Shown here piece after piece: positions 33,392 through 41,852 of a stretch of DNA of 64,000 bases (its first letter is position 1; every line of letters starts with the position of its first letter). The position numbers and the translations under genes are program-made. The stretch is from Streptomyces odontomachi. Its GTDB lineage: Bacteria > Actinomycetota > Actinomycetes > Streptomycetales > Streptomycetaceae. Location of the stretch: contig NZ_JAMJWG010000012.1 in assembly GCF_024435355.1 (NCBI RefSeq), positions 62,001 through 126,000 of the forward strand, in the 5' to 3' direction. Below the pieces are notes generated by a model. That model worked only from the letters and a program-made list of their open reading frames with translations. It was not told the DNA's origin and made no database searches.

Positions 33392-34372
33392 TCAGCAGAC
33401 CTCTTCGAGGTCCCGCCAGGCGCGGGAGTCCGGACTGTCCGCGACCCAGCCGTCCAGCAGCCCGCTGACCAGGGACGCGGGCGCCGCGATGCCGCACTCG
33501 CGCTCCGGCACCCACAGCTGCCCGTCGGTGCGGTGGCCGAGCGGCCCGGGATGGCCCGGCTCGCTGTGGTCATGCGGATCGAGATGGTCACCGTCGCCCT
33601 CGTCACTGGGCATCCGGCTCTCCGAGCACATCCGGCACAGCAACCGCACCGACGACGACCAGTCCTCCGCGGCGAAGCCCGCGTCGGCGGCCAGCTGCTC
33701 CAGGGCGTCCCGGTCGTCCTCGCTGGCGGCCTCCAGCAGCACCACCCAGGTCGGCACCGGGGAGGGCGCCCACAGCTCGATCTCGTCGAAGACCGGGTAG
33801 GCGTGCCCGGCGGCGGTGGTCCGCTCGCCGTGCGGCACGCCGTCGTGCAGCACCACCTCGCCCCAGCGGCGCCCGGACGACGGCAGTGGCACCGACAGCA
33901 CCTCGATACGGGCCGGGTCGAGCCTGCGGCCCCAGACGACCTCCGCCTCGCCCTCCGGAGAGAGCCGGACGGCGGCGCTGCCCAGCTCCATCCCGAGCGG
34001 CTCACCGGCCCCGGCGGCACCGCCGGGCACCTTCAGCCCGTACGCCTGCCAGGAGCGGCGGGCCAGCGGCCAGTCCTGTAGTGCGGTGGCTGCGATGCCG
34101 ACGTTCCACCAGTCGGGGGCGCCTTCTTCACGCTCCAGGAGGGCGACGGCGCGCAGTCCTGCGGCGCGCGCCTGCTCCCAGTCGTGCCGGAACTTGTGCA
34201 GCAGGGCGAGGTTGAACCAGGACTCGGACAGCGCCGGCTCCAAGTCGGCGGCGCGCGTGAGCAGGGCGCCCGCGTCCTCGTAACGGCCGTCACCGATCAA
34301 CGTGAACGCACGGTCGGTGGCCTGCCGCCAGGAGGCGGAGGGCCGGTGCCGTCCCTTGCCGAAGATCCTCAC
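33392..34372 (-). CDS. TPR-containing protein
   Basis: The 326-residue protein has two or three TPR-like helical repeats near the N-terminus (AFTLIGDGRYEDAGALLTRAADLEPALSES, ALLHKFRHDWEQARAAGLRAVALLE). A family-specific domain follows, with VWGRRLDPARIEVLSVPLPSSGRRWGEVVLHDG. Cysteines in RLLCRMCSES and a His/Asp-rich stretch (HLDPHDHSEPGHPGPLGH) could bind metal. GTG at 34372 opens on MVRIFGKGRHRPS. It lies between def and rsrA on the same strand but is separated from rsrA by 380 bases. Its function is unknown. Confidence 0.8.
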   Translation of the reverse strand: MRIFGKGRHRPSASWRQATDRAFTLIGDGRYEDAGALLTRAADLEPALSESWFNLALLHKFRHDWEQARAAGLRAVALLEREEGAPDWWNVGIAATALQDWPLARRSWQAYGLKVPGGAAGAGEPLGMELGSAAVRLSPEGEAEVVWGRRLDPARIEVLSVPLPSSGRRWGEVVLHDGVPHGERTTAAGHAYPVFDEIELWAPSPVPTWVVLLEAASEDDRDALEQLAADAGFAAEDWSSSVRLLCRMCSESRMPSDEGDGDHLDPHDHSEPGHPGPLGHRTDGQLWVPERECGIAAPASLVSGLLDGWVADSPDSRAWRDLEEVC

Positions 34373-34577
34373 GATTCCCGCCTGCCGTCTGGACCGGTGA
34401 ACGGTGACCGGTGGCTCGGGGGAATGTCCCCCGCATCGCGCGGCCGACACGGCCCGCACCCCCGGAACACCTTCTCCTTCGCATCCAACCACGTACGGCC
34501 GGACAGCCGCTCATTACCCATGGGTTACCCAGCATCGAGCTCACCAGACGCGACCGGACCCTGTGGTTCCGGCCCGC

Positions 34578-34623
34578 TGTCACGGGGCGTGGACCACTTC
34601 TGTCACGGGGCGTGGACCACTTC
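34578..34623. repeat. Perfect 23-base tandem duplication
   Basis: A 23-base unit starting TGTCACGGGGCGTGGACC occurs twice head-to-tail without mismatch (34578-34600, 34601-34623). It lies in the 381-base gap between the TPR gene and rsrA. The gap also holds the palindrome ACCCATGGGT (34516-34525) and no gene. Confidence 0.9.
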
Positions 34624-34753
34624 CCGTGGCCGGTTGCCCCGGCGGGGGCGGCGTATGCGTACGACGGGGACGAAACACGGTGCGCAAGCGGCTGGTCACC
34701 GCAGGGGGGGGCTCATCAGGGCCGACGGCACCCGGTGCGGGGCAGGGCCCCGC

Positions 34754-35071
34754 TCAGCCGCCCTCCGCCGGTGCCGTCACATCCGCATCCGTGACGTCGC
34801 GGTCGGGCACCGCCTGCCCCGACCGGATCAGGTCGATGCGGCCCATCACCTTGGCCCGCAGGTCCGCGGGCACGTCGTCATGGCCGCAGCAGCGCTTGAC
34901 CAGCTTCTTCACGGCCTTCTCCAGGCCGTACTTCTCGAGGCACGGCGAGCACTCCTCGAAGTGGTGCTCGAACTTGGTGCAGTCGGCGTCGGGCATCTCA
35001 TGGTCGAGGAACTCGTAGAGATGATCCAGTACTTCACTGCAGTCCGTCTCGTGCGGCTCTCCGCAGCTCAT
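34754..35071 (-). CDS. rsrA: RsrA, redox-sensing zinc anti-sigma factor
   Basis: The 105-residue ZAS protein has its cysteines and histidine at the positions known for S. coelicolor RsrA: C3, C11, C31, H37, C41, C44, C61 and C62. The HxxxCxxC core is H37-C41-C44. Reduced, zinc-bound RsrA holds SigR. Oxidation forms the C11-C44 type disulfide, releases zinc and frees SigR. Its ATG overlaps the sigR stop (ATGA), so the two are made together, and the whole switch is autoregulated from the sigma-R promoter upstream. Confidence 0.97.
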   Translation of the reverse strand: MSCGEPHETDCSEVLDHLYEFLDHEMPDADCTKFEHHFEECSPCLEKYGLEKAVKKLVKRCCGHDDVPADLRAKVMGRIDLIRSGQAVPDRDVTDADVTAPAEGG

Positions 35072-35919
35072 GAGCCCGAGCCTTCCGTTCCGTTCGACTC
35101 TCCGGCGCCGGCCGGGACCAGTCCACGGTCCCGGGCGTAGTCCTCCAGCATGCCGCGCAGCTGACGGCGGCCGCGGTGCAGCCGGGACATCACCGTACCG
35201 ATGGGTGTACCCATGATGTCGGCGATCTCCTTGTAGGCAAAGCCCTCTACATCGGCGAGATAGACCGCGATGCGGAACTCCTCGGGGATCGCCTGCAACG
35301 CCGCCTTCACATCGGAGTCCGGCAGGTGGTCGAGCGCCTGCGACTCGGCGGAGCGCAGCCCGGTGGACATGTGGGACTCCGCACGGGCGAGCTGCCAGTC
35401 CTCGATGTCCTCGGCGGCGCTGCGCTGCGGCTCACGCTGCTTCTTGCGGTACGAGTTGATGAACGTGTTGGTGAGGATGCGGTACATCCAGGCCTTGAGG
35501 TTGGTGCCTGCACGGAACTGGTGGAACGAACCGTAGGCCTTCGCGTAGGTCTCCTGCACCAGATCCTCGGCGTCAGCGGGATTGCGCGTCATGCGCAGCG
35601 CCGCCGAGTACATCTGGTCCAGGAACGCGAGCGCGTCCCGCTCGAAGCGGGCATTCCGCTCGGCAGGCGTCTCCTCGGGCTCTTCCGCCCCGCCGTGATC
35701 CGTTCCCGCGTCGGTCCCAGTGACCGGACCCACCTCCTCCGATGCCGTGGCGGAACCGAGTGTGGTCCCACTCGAATCGGAGAATAGTCGACCCTGGCCC
35801 CCCGGCGTTCGCACATAAGCTCCGGTGGGAGCCGGTGCCGCGGACTGCTTCGCGGCCTGCAGCACGGTCCACTCCAGCCCGGTCGTGTCCTTGCGGCTCG
35901 AGCAGGTGATCGAACCCAT
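35068..35919 (-). CDS. sigR: SigR, thiol-oxidative-stress ECF sigma factor with long isoform
   Basis: The short form starts at GTG 35733 (VGPVTGTDAGT) and has 221 residues. Region 2 is LRMTRNPADAEDLVQETYAKAY with FKAWMYRI-like sequence, and region 4 is EGFAYKEIADIMGTPIGTVMSRLHRGRRQL. A long form starts at ATG 35919 with GAGAGGAG eight bases upstream. It adds 62 residues (MGSITCSSRKDTTGLEWTVL...). S. coelicolor makes an unstable extended isoform, sigma-R', from the autoregulated promoter, and the layout here predicts the same. Targets are thioredoxin, mycothiol and proteostasis genes. It overlaps rsrA. Confidence 0.96.
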   Translation of the reverse strand: MGSITCSSRKDTTGLEWTVLQAAKQSAAPAPTGAYVRTPGGQGRLFSDSSGTTLGSATASEEVGPVTGTDAGTDHGGAEEPEETPAERNARFERDALAFLDQMYSAALRMTRNPADAEDLVQETYAKAYGSFHQFRAGTNLKAWMYRILTNTFINSYRKKQREPQRSAAEDIEDWQLARAESHMSTGLRSAESQALDHLPDSDVKAALQAIPEEFRIAVYLADVEGFAYKEIADIMGTPIGTVMSRLHRGRRQLRGMLEDYARDRGLVPAGAGESNGTEGSGS

Positions 35920-35970
35920 GCGGCGGACTCCTCTCGTAACGGCACCGTCGGCCGGTGCCACGTGCCTCAC

Positions 35971-35997
35971 AACAGCACCTGGGGGCCCGTAATTCCC
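35971..35997 (-). promoter_or_regulatory. Sigma-R-dependent promoter of sigR
   Basis: On the minus strand GGGAAT (35992-35997) and GTT (35971-35973) are separated by exactly 18 bases, the sigma-R consensus GGAAT-N18-GTT. Transcription would start near 35964, about 45 bases before the long-isoform ATG. This is the counterpart of sigRp2. Confidence 0.92.
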
Positions 35998-36097
35998 CGG
36001 GGCGATGCGGCGCGGCGCGCCGTGTGCGCCCGTACCCCGGACGAACGTCCTGGTGGTGTGGGTGTCGAGCGGTCGGCGCAGATCGCCGTGAGCGGAG

Positions 36098-36748
36098 TCA
36101 CATCAATCCGGCGGTCCATCCCGTGACGGCGTCCGTGATGATCCGCAGGACGTCGTCCGGCCCGATCGAGGCCTTCTTGGGCACGGCGAAGCCATGGTCG
36201 GCGAACGGCACCACGACCCGGGAGTACGGACCGTCCGGGAACTCGGCGGGCTTGCCGAAGGGGTCGTTGCCGCCCTGCACGACGAGGGTGGTCAGGCCGG
36301 TGCCGAGCAGCTCGTCGGCGCGGGACCGCTCCGGCTTGCCCGGCGGGTGCAGCGGAAAGCTGAGCGCGAGCACGGCCGAAGCGCCCAGCTCGCGTGCGGT
36401 CCGGCAGGCGACCCGGGCGCCCGCGCTACGACCTCCGGCGATCACCGGCAGGCCGGGCTCGGCGAGCGCGGGCCACAGCCCCCGCCATGCCGTGTCCAGC
36501 GTCTTCGGTGCGGGTGCCAGCTTGCGGCCCGCCACCCGCCAGGGCTGCTCGACCAGCGCCACGCTCACCTCGTGCGCGGGGAGCCGTTCGGCCAACGCGG
36601 CCAGGTCGCGGGACTCGATGCCGCCCCCCGCACCGTGGCCGAGGGCCAGGACGAGACGGGGGCGGTCGGCCCGGTGCCATGTGATCCGTGCCTCGCCCGC
36701 GTCGGTGTGGACGGGCTGGATCTGCTGGGAGCCTTGGGTGGACGTCAC
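36098..36748 (-). CDS. Alpha/beta hydrolase, dienelactone/KANL3-Tex30-like
   Basis: The ~216-residue protein has LALGHGAGGGIESRDL as the oxyanion region, the nucleophile elbow VIAGGRSAGARVAC, the acid in LVVQGGNDPFGKP, and the His in PFADHGFAVPKK. These match the small Tex30/KANL3-type hydrolases whose substrates are unknown. GTG at 36748 is preferred to the frame from 36784. It sits beyond the sigR promoter on the same strand and is followed by an M50-like gene on the minus strand upstream. There is no operon overlap. Confidence 0.85.
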   Translation of the reverse strand: MTSTQGSQQIQPVHTDAGEARITWHRADRPRLVLALGHGAGGGIESRDLAALAERLPAHEVSVALVEQPWRVAGRKLAPAPKTLDTAWRGLWPALAEPGLPVIAGGRSAGARVACRTARELGASAVLALSFPLHPPGKPERSRADELLGTGLTTLVVQGGNDPFGKPAEFPDGPYSRVVVPFADHGFAVPKKASIGPDDVLRIITDAVTGWTAGLM

Positions 36749-36909
36749 ATGCGTATCCTGCCGTGCCGCACGGGGCGCTCCCACCGTGACGCGCGAACAC
36801 CCGCGCTCCCACGCCGTTGTACCTACGGGCGTACCGCCCCGTCACCGCGCACGCCCTCTCACCGCCCCGGGCGCCGCACTCCCCCTCGCACGCCGCTCGC
36901 ACCTCCTCC

Positions 36910-37677
36910 TCACATCCCCAGCAGCCAGCTGCCCCCGCCCAGGAGCGAGCACACCGAGACGACGTGGAAGAGGAAGAGCCACAGGGCCGGCGGGACGTGG
37001 GTGAGGCGGGAGAGCTGGTCGGCGTCGGAGTCGCCGGCCTGTCCGCGGCGCCGCTTGGCCTGGAGTTCGAAGGCCGGCCGTACGCCGCCGAGCAGCAGGA
37101 ACCACACCACCGCGTAGGCGAACGCGGCCTGCACCTGCGGGCCCGCAAGCCATGACACCACCAGGAACCCGCCGCCGGTGAGCACCACGGTCAGCACCCC
37201 GTAGGCGTTGCGGATCATGAAGAGCATCGCGATGAGCAGGGCGGTCGCCAGCCACAGGAAGGCGGTGATGTGCCCGGCTGCGAGCAGCGCCGCACCGCCG
37301 AGGCCGATCAGCGGCGGCGCGGTGTAGCCGGCCCCCGCGGTGAGGATCATGCCGGCACCGGTCGGCTTGCCCCGGCTCACCGTCAGCCCCGAGGTGTCCG
37401 AGTGCAGCCGTATGCCCTGGAGGCGGCGCCCGGTCAGCAGGGCGACGAGCCCGTGGCCGCCCTCGTGCGCGATGGTGATCGCGTTCCGGGCCAGCCGCCA
37501 GGCGCCGTGCGGCACGACCACGGCCAGCGCGAGCACGGCGGTGGCCAGCACCACCCAGGTGTCGGGGGGCGGCTGGTCGCCGAAGACCCGGTCCCACAGG
37601 GACGCGGCGGACGCGGACGCCAGGCCCGCCCGGACCCCTTCGGCGGCCGGGGCGGCGAGGCTGACCGTGCTGATCAT
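36910..37677 (-). CDS. M50-like membrane metalloprotease
   Basis: The 255-residue protein has about six transmembrane segments and the zinc motif HEGGH in ITIAHEGGHGLVALL, which fits HExxH inside a membrane helix as in site-2 proteases. A second metal-ligand motif of the usual NPDG type is not obvious, so activity is uncertain. ATG at 37677 (MISTVSLAAPAAEG) opens the gene; the longer frame beyond it is a shadow of yedK. It is divergent from yedK with a 117-base gap. M50B relatives are common in actinobacteria, with few known substrates. Confidence 0.85.
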   Translation of the reverse strand: MISTVSLAAPAAEGVRAGLASASAASLWDRVFGDQPPPDTWVVLATAVLALAVVVPHGAWRLARNAITIAHEGGHGLVALLTGRRLQGIRLHSDTSGLTVSRGKPTGAGMILTAGAGYTAPPLIGLGGAALLAAGHITAFLWLATALLIAMLFMIRNAYGVLTVVLTGGGFLVVSWLAGPQVQAAFAYAVVWFLLLGGVRPAFELQAKRRRGQAGDSDADQLSRLTHVPPALWLFLFHVVSVCSLLGGGSWLLGM

Positions 37678-37794
37678 GGAAGCGCTCCTCGGAGGGACGA
37701 AAATGGCGGTACGGCTGCGTTTGCGATGGTGGTAGACGGCGTATGGAGGGGTGGCGGGGGCCCTGGAGGCCCCGGTCGTGGCAGGGTGGCATGC

Positions 37795-38697
37795 ATGTGC
37801 GGACGGTATGCAGCGAGTCGTAGCCCAGAGGATCTCGCAGGAATCTTTGAGATCGAGGTGGGGGTCCCCCCTGCTGGAACGCAGTCGAGCGCTTGGGGGA
37901 GGGATCCCCAGGAGACGTTCACTCCGGACTGGAACGTTGCCCCCACCAAGCAGGTCTACGCGGTCCTGTCCCGCCCACCCGTCGCCCGCCACCACCCTCA
38001 ACAGAGGCCCTCCGGGCCGCCCCACTCTGAGGACGCCGCTGAGCCCGCCCCGGTTCGCCAGCTGCGCCGGTTGAAGTGGGGGCTCGTGCCGTCCTGGGCG
38101 AAGACCCCGGAGGGCGGCGCGCGGATGATCAACGCCCGTGCCGAGACGGTGCACGAGAAGCCGTCGTACCGCCGCGCCTTCGCCGCCCGGCGCTGCATCC
38201 TGCCCGCCGACGGCTACTACGAGTGGGTCACCGGGACGGCCGAGCGCGATCTGGAGGTCGAGGGCAAGAAGAAGCGGCCGCGCAAGCAGCCGTACTTCGT
38301 GACCCCGGCCGACGGATCGGTCTTCGCGATGGCGGGCCTGTACGAGTTCTGGCGGGACCGCACCCTGCCGGACGAGCATCCGAACGCCTGGTGGGTGACC
38401 TGCTCCGTGATCACCACGGAGGCCGAGACCACGCCGCTCGCGGTGGCGCCCGCTGACGGTCCCGGCTCGCTGTCCGACATCCACCCCCGGATGCCGCTGA
38501 TGCTCACCCCGGACCGCTGGGACGCCTGGCTCGACCCGTCCCACACCACCCCCGACGAGCTGCTGCCCCTCCTGGCCCCGCCGCCCCCGGGCCTCATGCG
38601 GGCGTATCCGGTGTCGACCGCGGTCAGCAATGTGCGCAACAACGGGCCCGAGCTGCTCAAGGAGCTGGCGGCACCGGAGGAAAGCACCCTGTTCTGA
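37795..38697 (+). CDS. SOS response-associated peptidase (YedK/HMCES)
   Basis: The 300-residue protein starts MCGRY, with catalytic Cys2 that forms a thiazolidine crosslink to abasic sites in single-stranded DNA. Other family residues are WNVAPTKQVYAVL (Asn), the LKWGLVPSWAK motif, MINARAETV, CILPADGYYEW with Glu, and the His in SDIHPRMPLML. Two insertions are odd. VGVPPAGTQSSAWGRD (residues ~23-38) is coded by the palindromic repeat at 37858. A second Lys-rich loop, EVEGKKKRPRKQ, is near 165. It protects stalled forks from abasic damage. Confidence 0.93.
   Translation: MCGRYAASRSPEDLAGIFEIEVGVPPAGTQSSAWGRDPQETFTPDWNVAPTKQVYAVLSRPPVARHHPQQRPSGPPHSEDAAEPAPVRQLRRLKWGLVPSWAKTPEGGARMINARAETVHEKPSYRRAFAARRCILPADGYYEWVTGTAERDLEVEGKKKRPRKQPYFVTPADGSVFAMAGLYEFWRDRTLPDEHPNAWWVTCSVITTEAETTPLAVAPADGPGSLSDIHPRMPLMLTPDRWDAWLDPSHTTPDELLPLLAPPPPGLMRAYPVSTAVSNVRNNGPELLKELAAPEESTLF
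37858..37909. repeat. Palindromic repeat element inside yedK
   Basis: GGGGGTCCCCCC, a CTGGAACGCAGTCGAGCG centre, and TTGGGGGAGGGATCCCC form the same hairpin layout as the element at 18868. It is in frame and adds residues that the family normally lacks, so the element seems to have inserted into a coding gene and been kept. Confidence 0.78.
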
Positions 38698-38887
38698 TCA
38701 CGCTGTACCGATCACGACCGGATCACGAACTCCTGGGCAGCCCAGCAGCCGGGTCCGCTGCACCGTGCGACGCGGTCGTCGAGCCAGCCGCACGGCCCGT
38801 GACGCTCCTGTCATGCCTGGGTTTCCTGCGGATTTCGGCGCATTTGAACAAGATTGGCGATCGGCGGCAGCCACTAAAGTGAGAGTC

Positions 38888-40261
38888 ATGACCGCTACCC
38901 CAGCGCTTCCCGCCCTCTGGCCCGCCCCGCACGCGGGCGACGCCGTCGACGCGACGGTTCACGTGCCCGGATCCAAGTCGGTCACCAACCGTGCCCTGAT
39001 CCTGGCCGCGCTCGCCGCCGAACCGGGCTGGGTGCGCCGTCCGCTGCGTTCCCGCGACACCCTGCTGATGGCGTCCGGGCTGCGTGCGCTGGGGGTCGGC
39101 ATCGAGGAGACGGTGTCGTCGGCGTCCATGATGGCGTCGATCTCGTCGCTCGCCCCGCAGGCCACCGCGGAGGCCGCCGCCGGCGCGTCCGGTGAGGCCT
39201 GGCGCATCATCCCGTCCGGCCTGCACGGCCCGGCCACCGTCGACGTCGGCAACGCGGGCACGGTCATGCGCTTCCTGCCCCCGGTCGCCACGTTGGTGAA
39301 CGGCCCGGTGCGGTTCGACGGCGACCCGCGTTCCTACGAGCGGCCGCTGGGCGGCGTCATCCAGGGGCTGCGCGCGCTGGGCGCCCGGATCGACGACGAT
39401 CGCGGCGCGCTTCCGATGACGGTGCACGGTGGCGGGGCACTGGTCGGCGGTCCGGTCGAGATCGACGCCTCGTCCTCCTCGCAGTTCGTCTCCGCACTGC
39501 TGCTGTCGGCACCGCGCTTCAACCACGGCGTGGAGGTCCGGCACATCGGCGCCGCCCTGCCGTCCCTGCCGCACATCCGGATGACCGTCGACATGCTGCG
39601 CCGCGCGGGCGCACAGGTGGACAGCCCCGAGTCGGGCGGCGAGCCGAACGTCTGGCGGGTCACCCCCGGAGCGCTGCTCGGCACCGACCTGACCGTGGAG
39701 CCCGACCTGTCGAACGCGCAGCCGTTCCTGGCCGCCGCCCTGGTCACCGCGGGGCGCGTGGTGATCCCCGACTGGCCGGCACGCACCACCCAGCCCGGCG
39801 ACCGGCTGCGGGACATCTTCACCGCCATGGGCGGTTCCTGCGAGCTGACCGATCAGGGCCTGGTCTTCACCGGCTCGGGCCGTATCCACGGCATCGACGT
39901 CGACCTGAGCGAGGTCGGCGAGCTCACCCCCGGCATCGCCGCGGTGGCCGCGCTGGCCGACTCCCCCTCCACACTGCGCGGCGTGGCCCATCTGCGGCTG
40001 CACGAGACCGACCGGCTCGCCGCCCTCACCAAGGAGATCAACGAGCTCGGCGGCGATGTGAACGAGACCGCCGACGGCTTGGAGATCCGCCCCCGTCCGC
40101 TGCGGGGCGGCACCTTCCGGACGTACGACGACCACCGCATGGCCACCGCCGCCGCGATCATCGGCCTGGCCGTGCCCGGCATCCAGGTCGAGAACGTGGC
40201 GACGACGGAGAAGACCCTGCCCGACTTCCCCGCACTGTGGACCGGGATGCTCGGGATGTGA
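38888..40261 (+). CDS. aroA: 3-phosphoshikimate 1-carboxyvinyltransferase (EPSP synthase)
   Basis: The 457-residue enzyme joins phosphoenolpyruvate to shikimate-3-phosphate in the pathway to chorismate. Signatures are VHVPGSKSVTNRALILAALA (the PGSKS loop), VDVGNAGTVMRFLPPV, the SSSSQFVSALLLSAPRF motif, and LRLHETDRLAALTKE with the catalytic acid. A short Ser/Ala-rich insertion (SSASMMASISSLAPQATAEA) follows LRALGVGIEE, where other Streptomyces AroA proteins also vary. ATG at 38888 is used. rsgA follows 16 bases later, likely in one transcript. Confidence 0.97.
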   Translation: MTATPALPALWPAPHAGDAVDATVHVPGSKSVTNRALILAALAAEPGWVRRPLRSRDTLLMASGLRALGVGIEETVSSASMMASISSLAPQATAEAAAGASGEAWRIIPSGLHGPATVDVGNAGTVMRFLPPVATLVNGPVRFDGDPRSYERPLGGVIQGLRALGARIDDDRGALPMTVHGGGALVGGPVEIDASSSSQFVSALLLSAPRFNHGVEVRHIGAALPSLPHIRMTVDMLRRAGAQVDSPESGGEPNVWRVTPGALLGTDLTVEPDLSNAQPFLAAALVTAGRVVIPDWPARTTQPGDRLRDIFTAMGGSCELTDQGLVFTGSGRIHGIDVDLSEVGELTPGIAAVAALADSPSTLRGVAHLRLHETDRLAALTKEINELGGDVNETADGLEIRPRPLRGGTFRTYDDHRMATAAAIIGLAVPGIQVENVATTEKTLPDFPALWTGMLGM

Positions 40262-40277
40262 CGGGCGGATCCGGATC

Positions 40278-41303
40278 ATGCGCCGCTATGGCAAGCACAC
40301 CGACGAGGACGACATCCGCATCCGCCCCGGCCGCCGGGGCACCCGGCCGCGCACCAGCATCAGGCCCAAGCACGAGGACGCCGCCGAAGGCATGGTGCTC
40401 ACCGTCGACCGGGGCCGCCTGACCTGCCTTGTCGAGGACCGGATCGTGATGGCCATGAAGGCCCGTGAGCTGGGCCGCAAGGCCGCCGTGGTAGGCGACC
40501 GGGTCGCCCTCGTGGGCGATCTGTCCGGCGCCAAGGACACCCTGGCGCGCGTCGTGCGGATCGGCCGGCGGGACTCCGTGCTGCGCCGCACCGCCGACGA
40601 CGACGATCCTTTCGAACGGGTCGTCGTCGCCAACGCCGACCAGCTCGCCATCGTCACCGCACTCGCCGACCCCGAGCCGCGTCCGCGGCTGATCGACCGG
40701 TGCCTGGTCGCCGCCTACGACGGCGGCCTCGACCCGCTGCTGGTGCTCACCAAGTCCGACCTCGCCCCGCCCGACAAGCTGCTGCCCACCTACGAGGCGC
40801 TGGGCGTGCCGTATGTCGTGACCTCACGCGAGGAGTTGGAGACCGGCGACGCGGCCGACCAGGTGCGCGCCCTGCTGGACGACAAGATCACCGCGTTCGT
40901 CGGTCACTCCGGCGTGGGCAAGACCACGCTCGTCAACTCGCTGGTGCCGAAGGAGCGCCGGCGCACCACGGGTGTGGTCAATGCGGTGACCGGGCGCGGC
41001 CGGCACACCACCACGTCCGCGCTCGCCCTCCCGTTGGCCGAACCGGGGGAGGACGGCCCGCGCGGCTGGGTGATCGACACGCCCGGGGTGCGTTCGTTCG
41101 GGCTCGCGCATGTCGACCCGTCCCGCGTGATCCACGCCTTCCCCGACCTGGTGCCCGGCACGGCGGAGTGCCCGCGTGCGTGCAGCCACGACGAGCCCGA
41201 CTGCGCCCTGGACGACTGGGTGGCGGAGGGCCACGCCGAGCCGGCCCGGCTGTATTCGCTGCGCCGGCTGCTCGCCACCCGCGAGCGGCGCGAAGGCGAC
41301 TGA
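40278..41303 (+). CDS. rsgA: RsgA, ribosome small-subunit GTPase
   Basis: The 341-residue protein is a circularly permuted GTPase. G4 (VLTKSDLAPP) comes before G1 (FVGHSGVGKTTLVNSL), then G3 (VIDTPGVRSFG). An OB-fold lies at the N-terminus (about 35-110) and a zinc cluster at the C-terminus (CPRACSHDEPDCALDDW). It helps 30S maturation and dissociates at GTP hydrolysis. It follows aroA by 16 bases, matching the aroA-rsgA order of other streptomycetes. Confidence 0.96.
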   Translation: MRRYGKHTDEDDIRIRPGRRGTRPRTSIRPKHEDAAEGMVLTVDRGRLTCLVEDRIVMAMKARELGRKAAVVGDRVALVGDLSGAKDTLARVVRIGRRDSVLRRTADDDDPFERVVVANADQLAIVTALADPEPRPRLIDRCLVAAYDGGLDPLLVLTKSDLAPPDKLLPTYEALGVPYVVTSREELETGDAADQVRALLDDKITAFVGHSGVGKTTLVNSLVPKERRRTTGVVNAVTGRGRHTTTSALALPLAEPGEDGPRGWVIDTPGVRSFGLAHVDPSRVIHAFPDLVPGTAECPRACSHDEPDCALDDWVAEGHAEPARLYSLRRLLATRERREGD

Positions 41304-41383
41304 CCGACCGCCTGTCCGGCCCCGCCGCGGGCAGCCGTGGCGGGCCGCGAGGTTTGCGCTGGTGCCCGGAAGGTAAGGGCATA

Positions 41384-41408
41384 ATCGCACCGAGCGGGAA
41401 CGTGCGAT
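41384..41408 (+). promoter_or_regulatory. Hairpin in the leader of the SMR gene
   Basis: ATCGCAC and GTGCGAT pair across an 11-base loop about 80 bases before the SMR start. SugE-type SMR genes are often under guanidine riboswitches, but I could not match the known guanidine-I, II or III consensus here. It may simply be a regulator site. Confidence 0.3.
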
Positions 41409-41485
41409 CGAGCCCGGACCTCGCGCGCGACGGCGGGCCGGTCGGGAGGCAGCGGCCACGGCAGGCGGAAGTCGGGAGGCAGGAC

Positions 41486-41809
41486 ATGGCGTGGCTGCTG
41501 GTGATCGTGGCCGGGCTGCTGGAGACCGGCTTCGCGGTCTGCCTGAAGCTGTCGCACGGCTTCACCCGGCTGTGGCCGACGGTCGCCTTCTGCGCCTTCG
41601 CGCTCGGCAGCTTCGGCCTGCTGACGCTCTCCCTGAAGCGCCTCGACGTCGGCCCCGCGTACGCGGTGTGGACCGGCATCGGCGCGGCCGGCACCGCGAT
41701 CTACGGCATGGTGTTCCTCGACGACCTGGTGTCCGTGCTCAAGGTCGTGTCCATCACGCTGGTGATCATAGGAGTGATCGGCCTGCAACTCTCCGGCTCG
41801 GCCCGCTGA
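41486..41809 (+). CDS. Small multidrug resistance (SMR) family transporter, SugE/Gdx-like
   Basis: The 107-residue protein has four transmembrane helices. The essential Glu lies in WLLVIVAGLLETGFAVCLK (residue ~13), and the WTGIGAAGTAIYGM motif in TM3 is typical of the Gdx/SugE branch, which exports guanidinium with protons. Drug-type EmrE homologues are the alternative. ATG at 41486 follows GGGAGGCAGG. A TetR gene converges on its 3' end at 44 bases and may regulate it, although convergent placement makes that less certain. Confidence 0.93.
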   Translation: MAWLLVIVAGLLETGFAVCLKLSHGFTRLWPTVAFCAFALGSFGLLTLSLKRLDVGPAYAVWTGIGAAGTAIYGMVFLDDLVSVLKVVSITLVIIGVIGLQLSGSAR

Positions 41810-41852
41810 GCACGCGCGGGGCGCCGGCCCTGCGGCGCTGCCGACGTATCGC

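Noticed and set aside
33241..34020. N-terminal extension of the deformylase frame
   Set aside because: It reads the TPR gene out of frame and is Arg/Cys/Pro-rich. MAQQDTEQ at 33240 is the sensible start.
41304..41485. Guanidine riboswitch before the SMR gene
   Set aside because: I looked for guanidine-I, II and III consensus patterns and found only a simple 7-base-pair hairpin.
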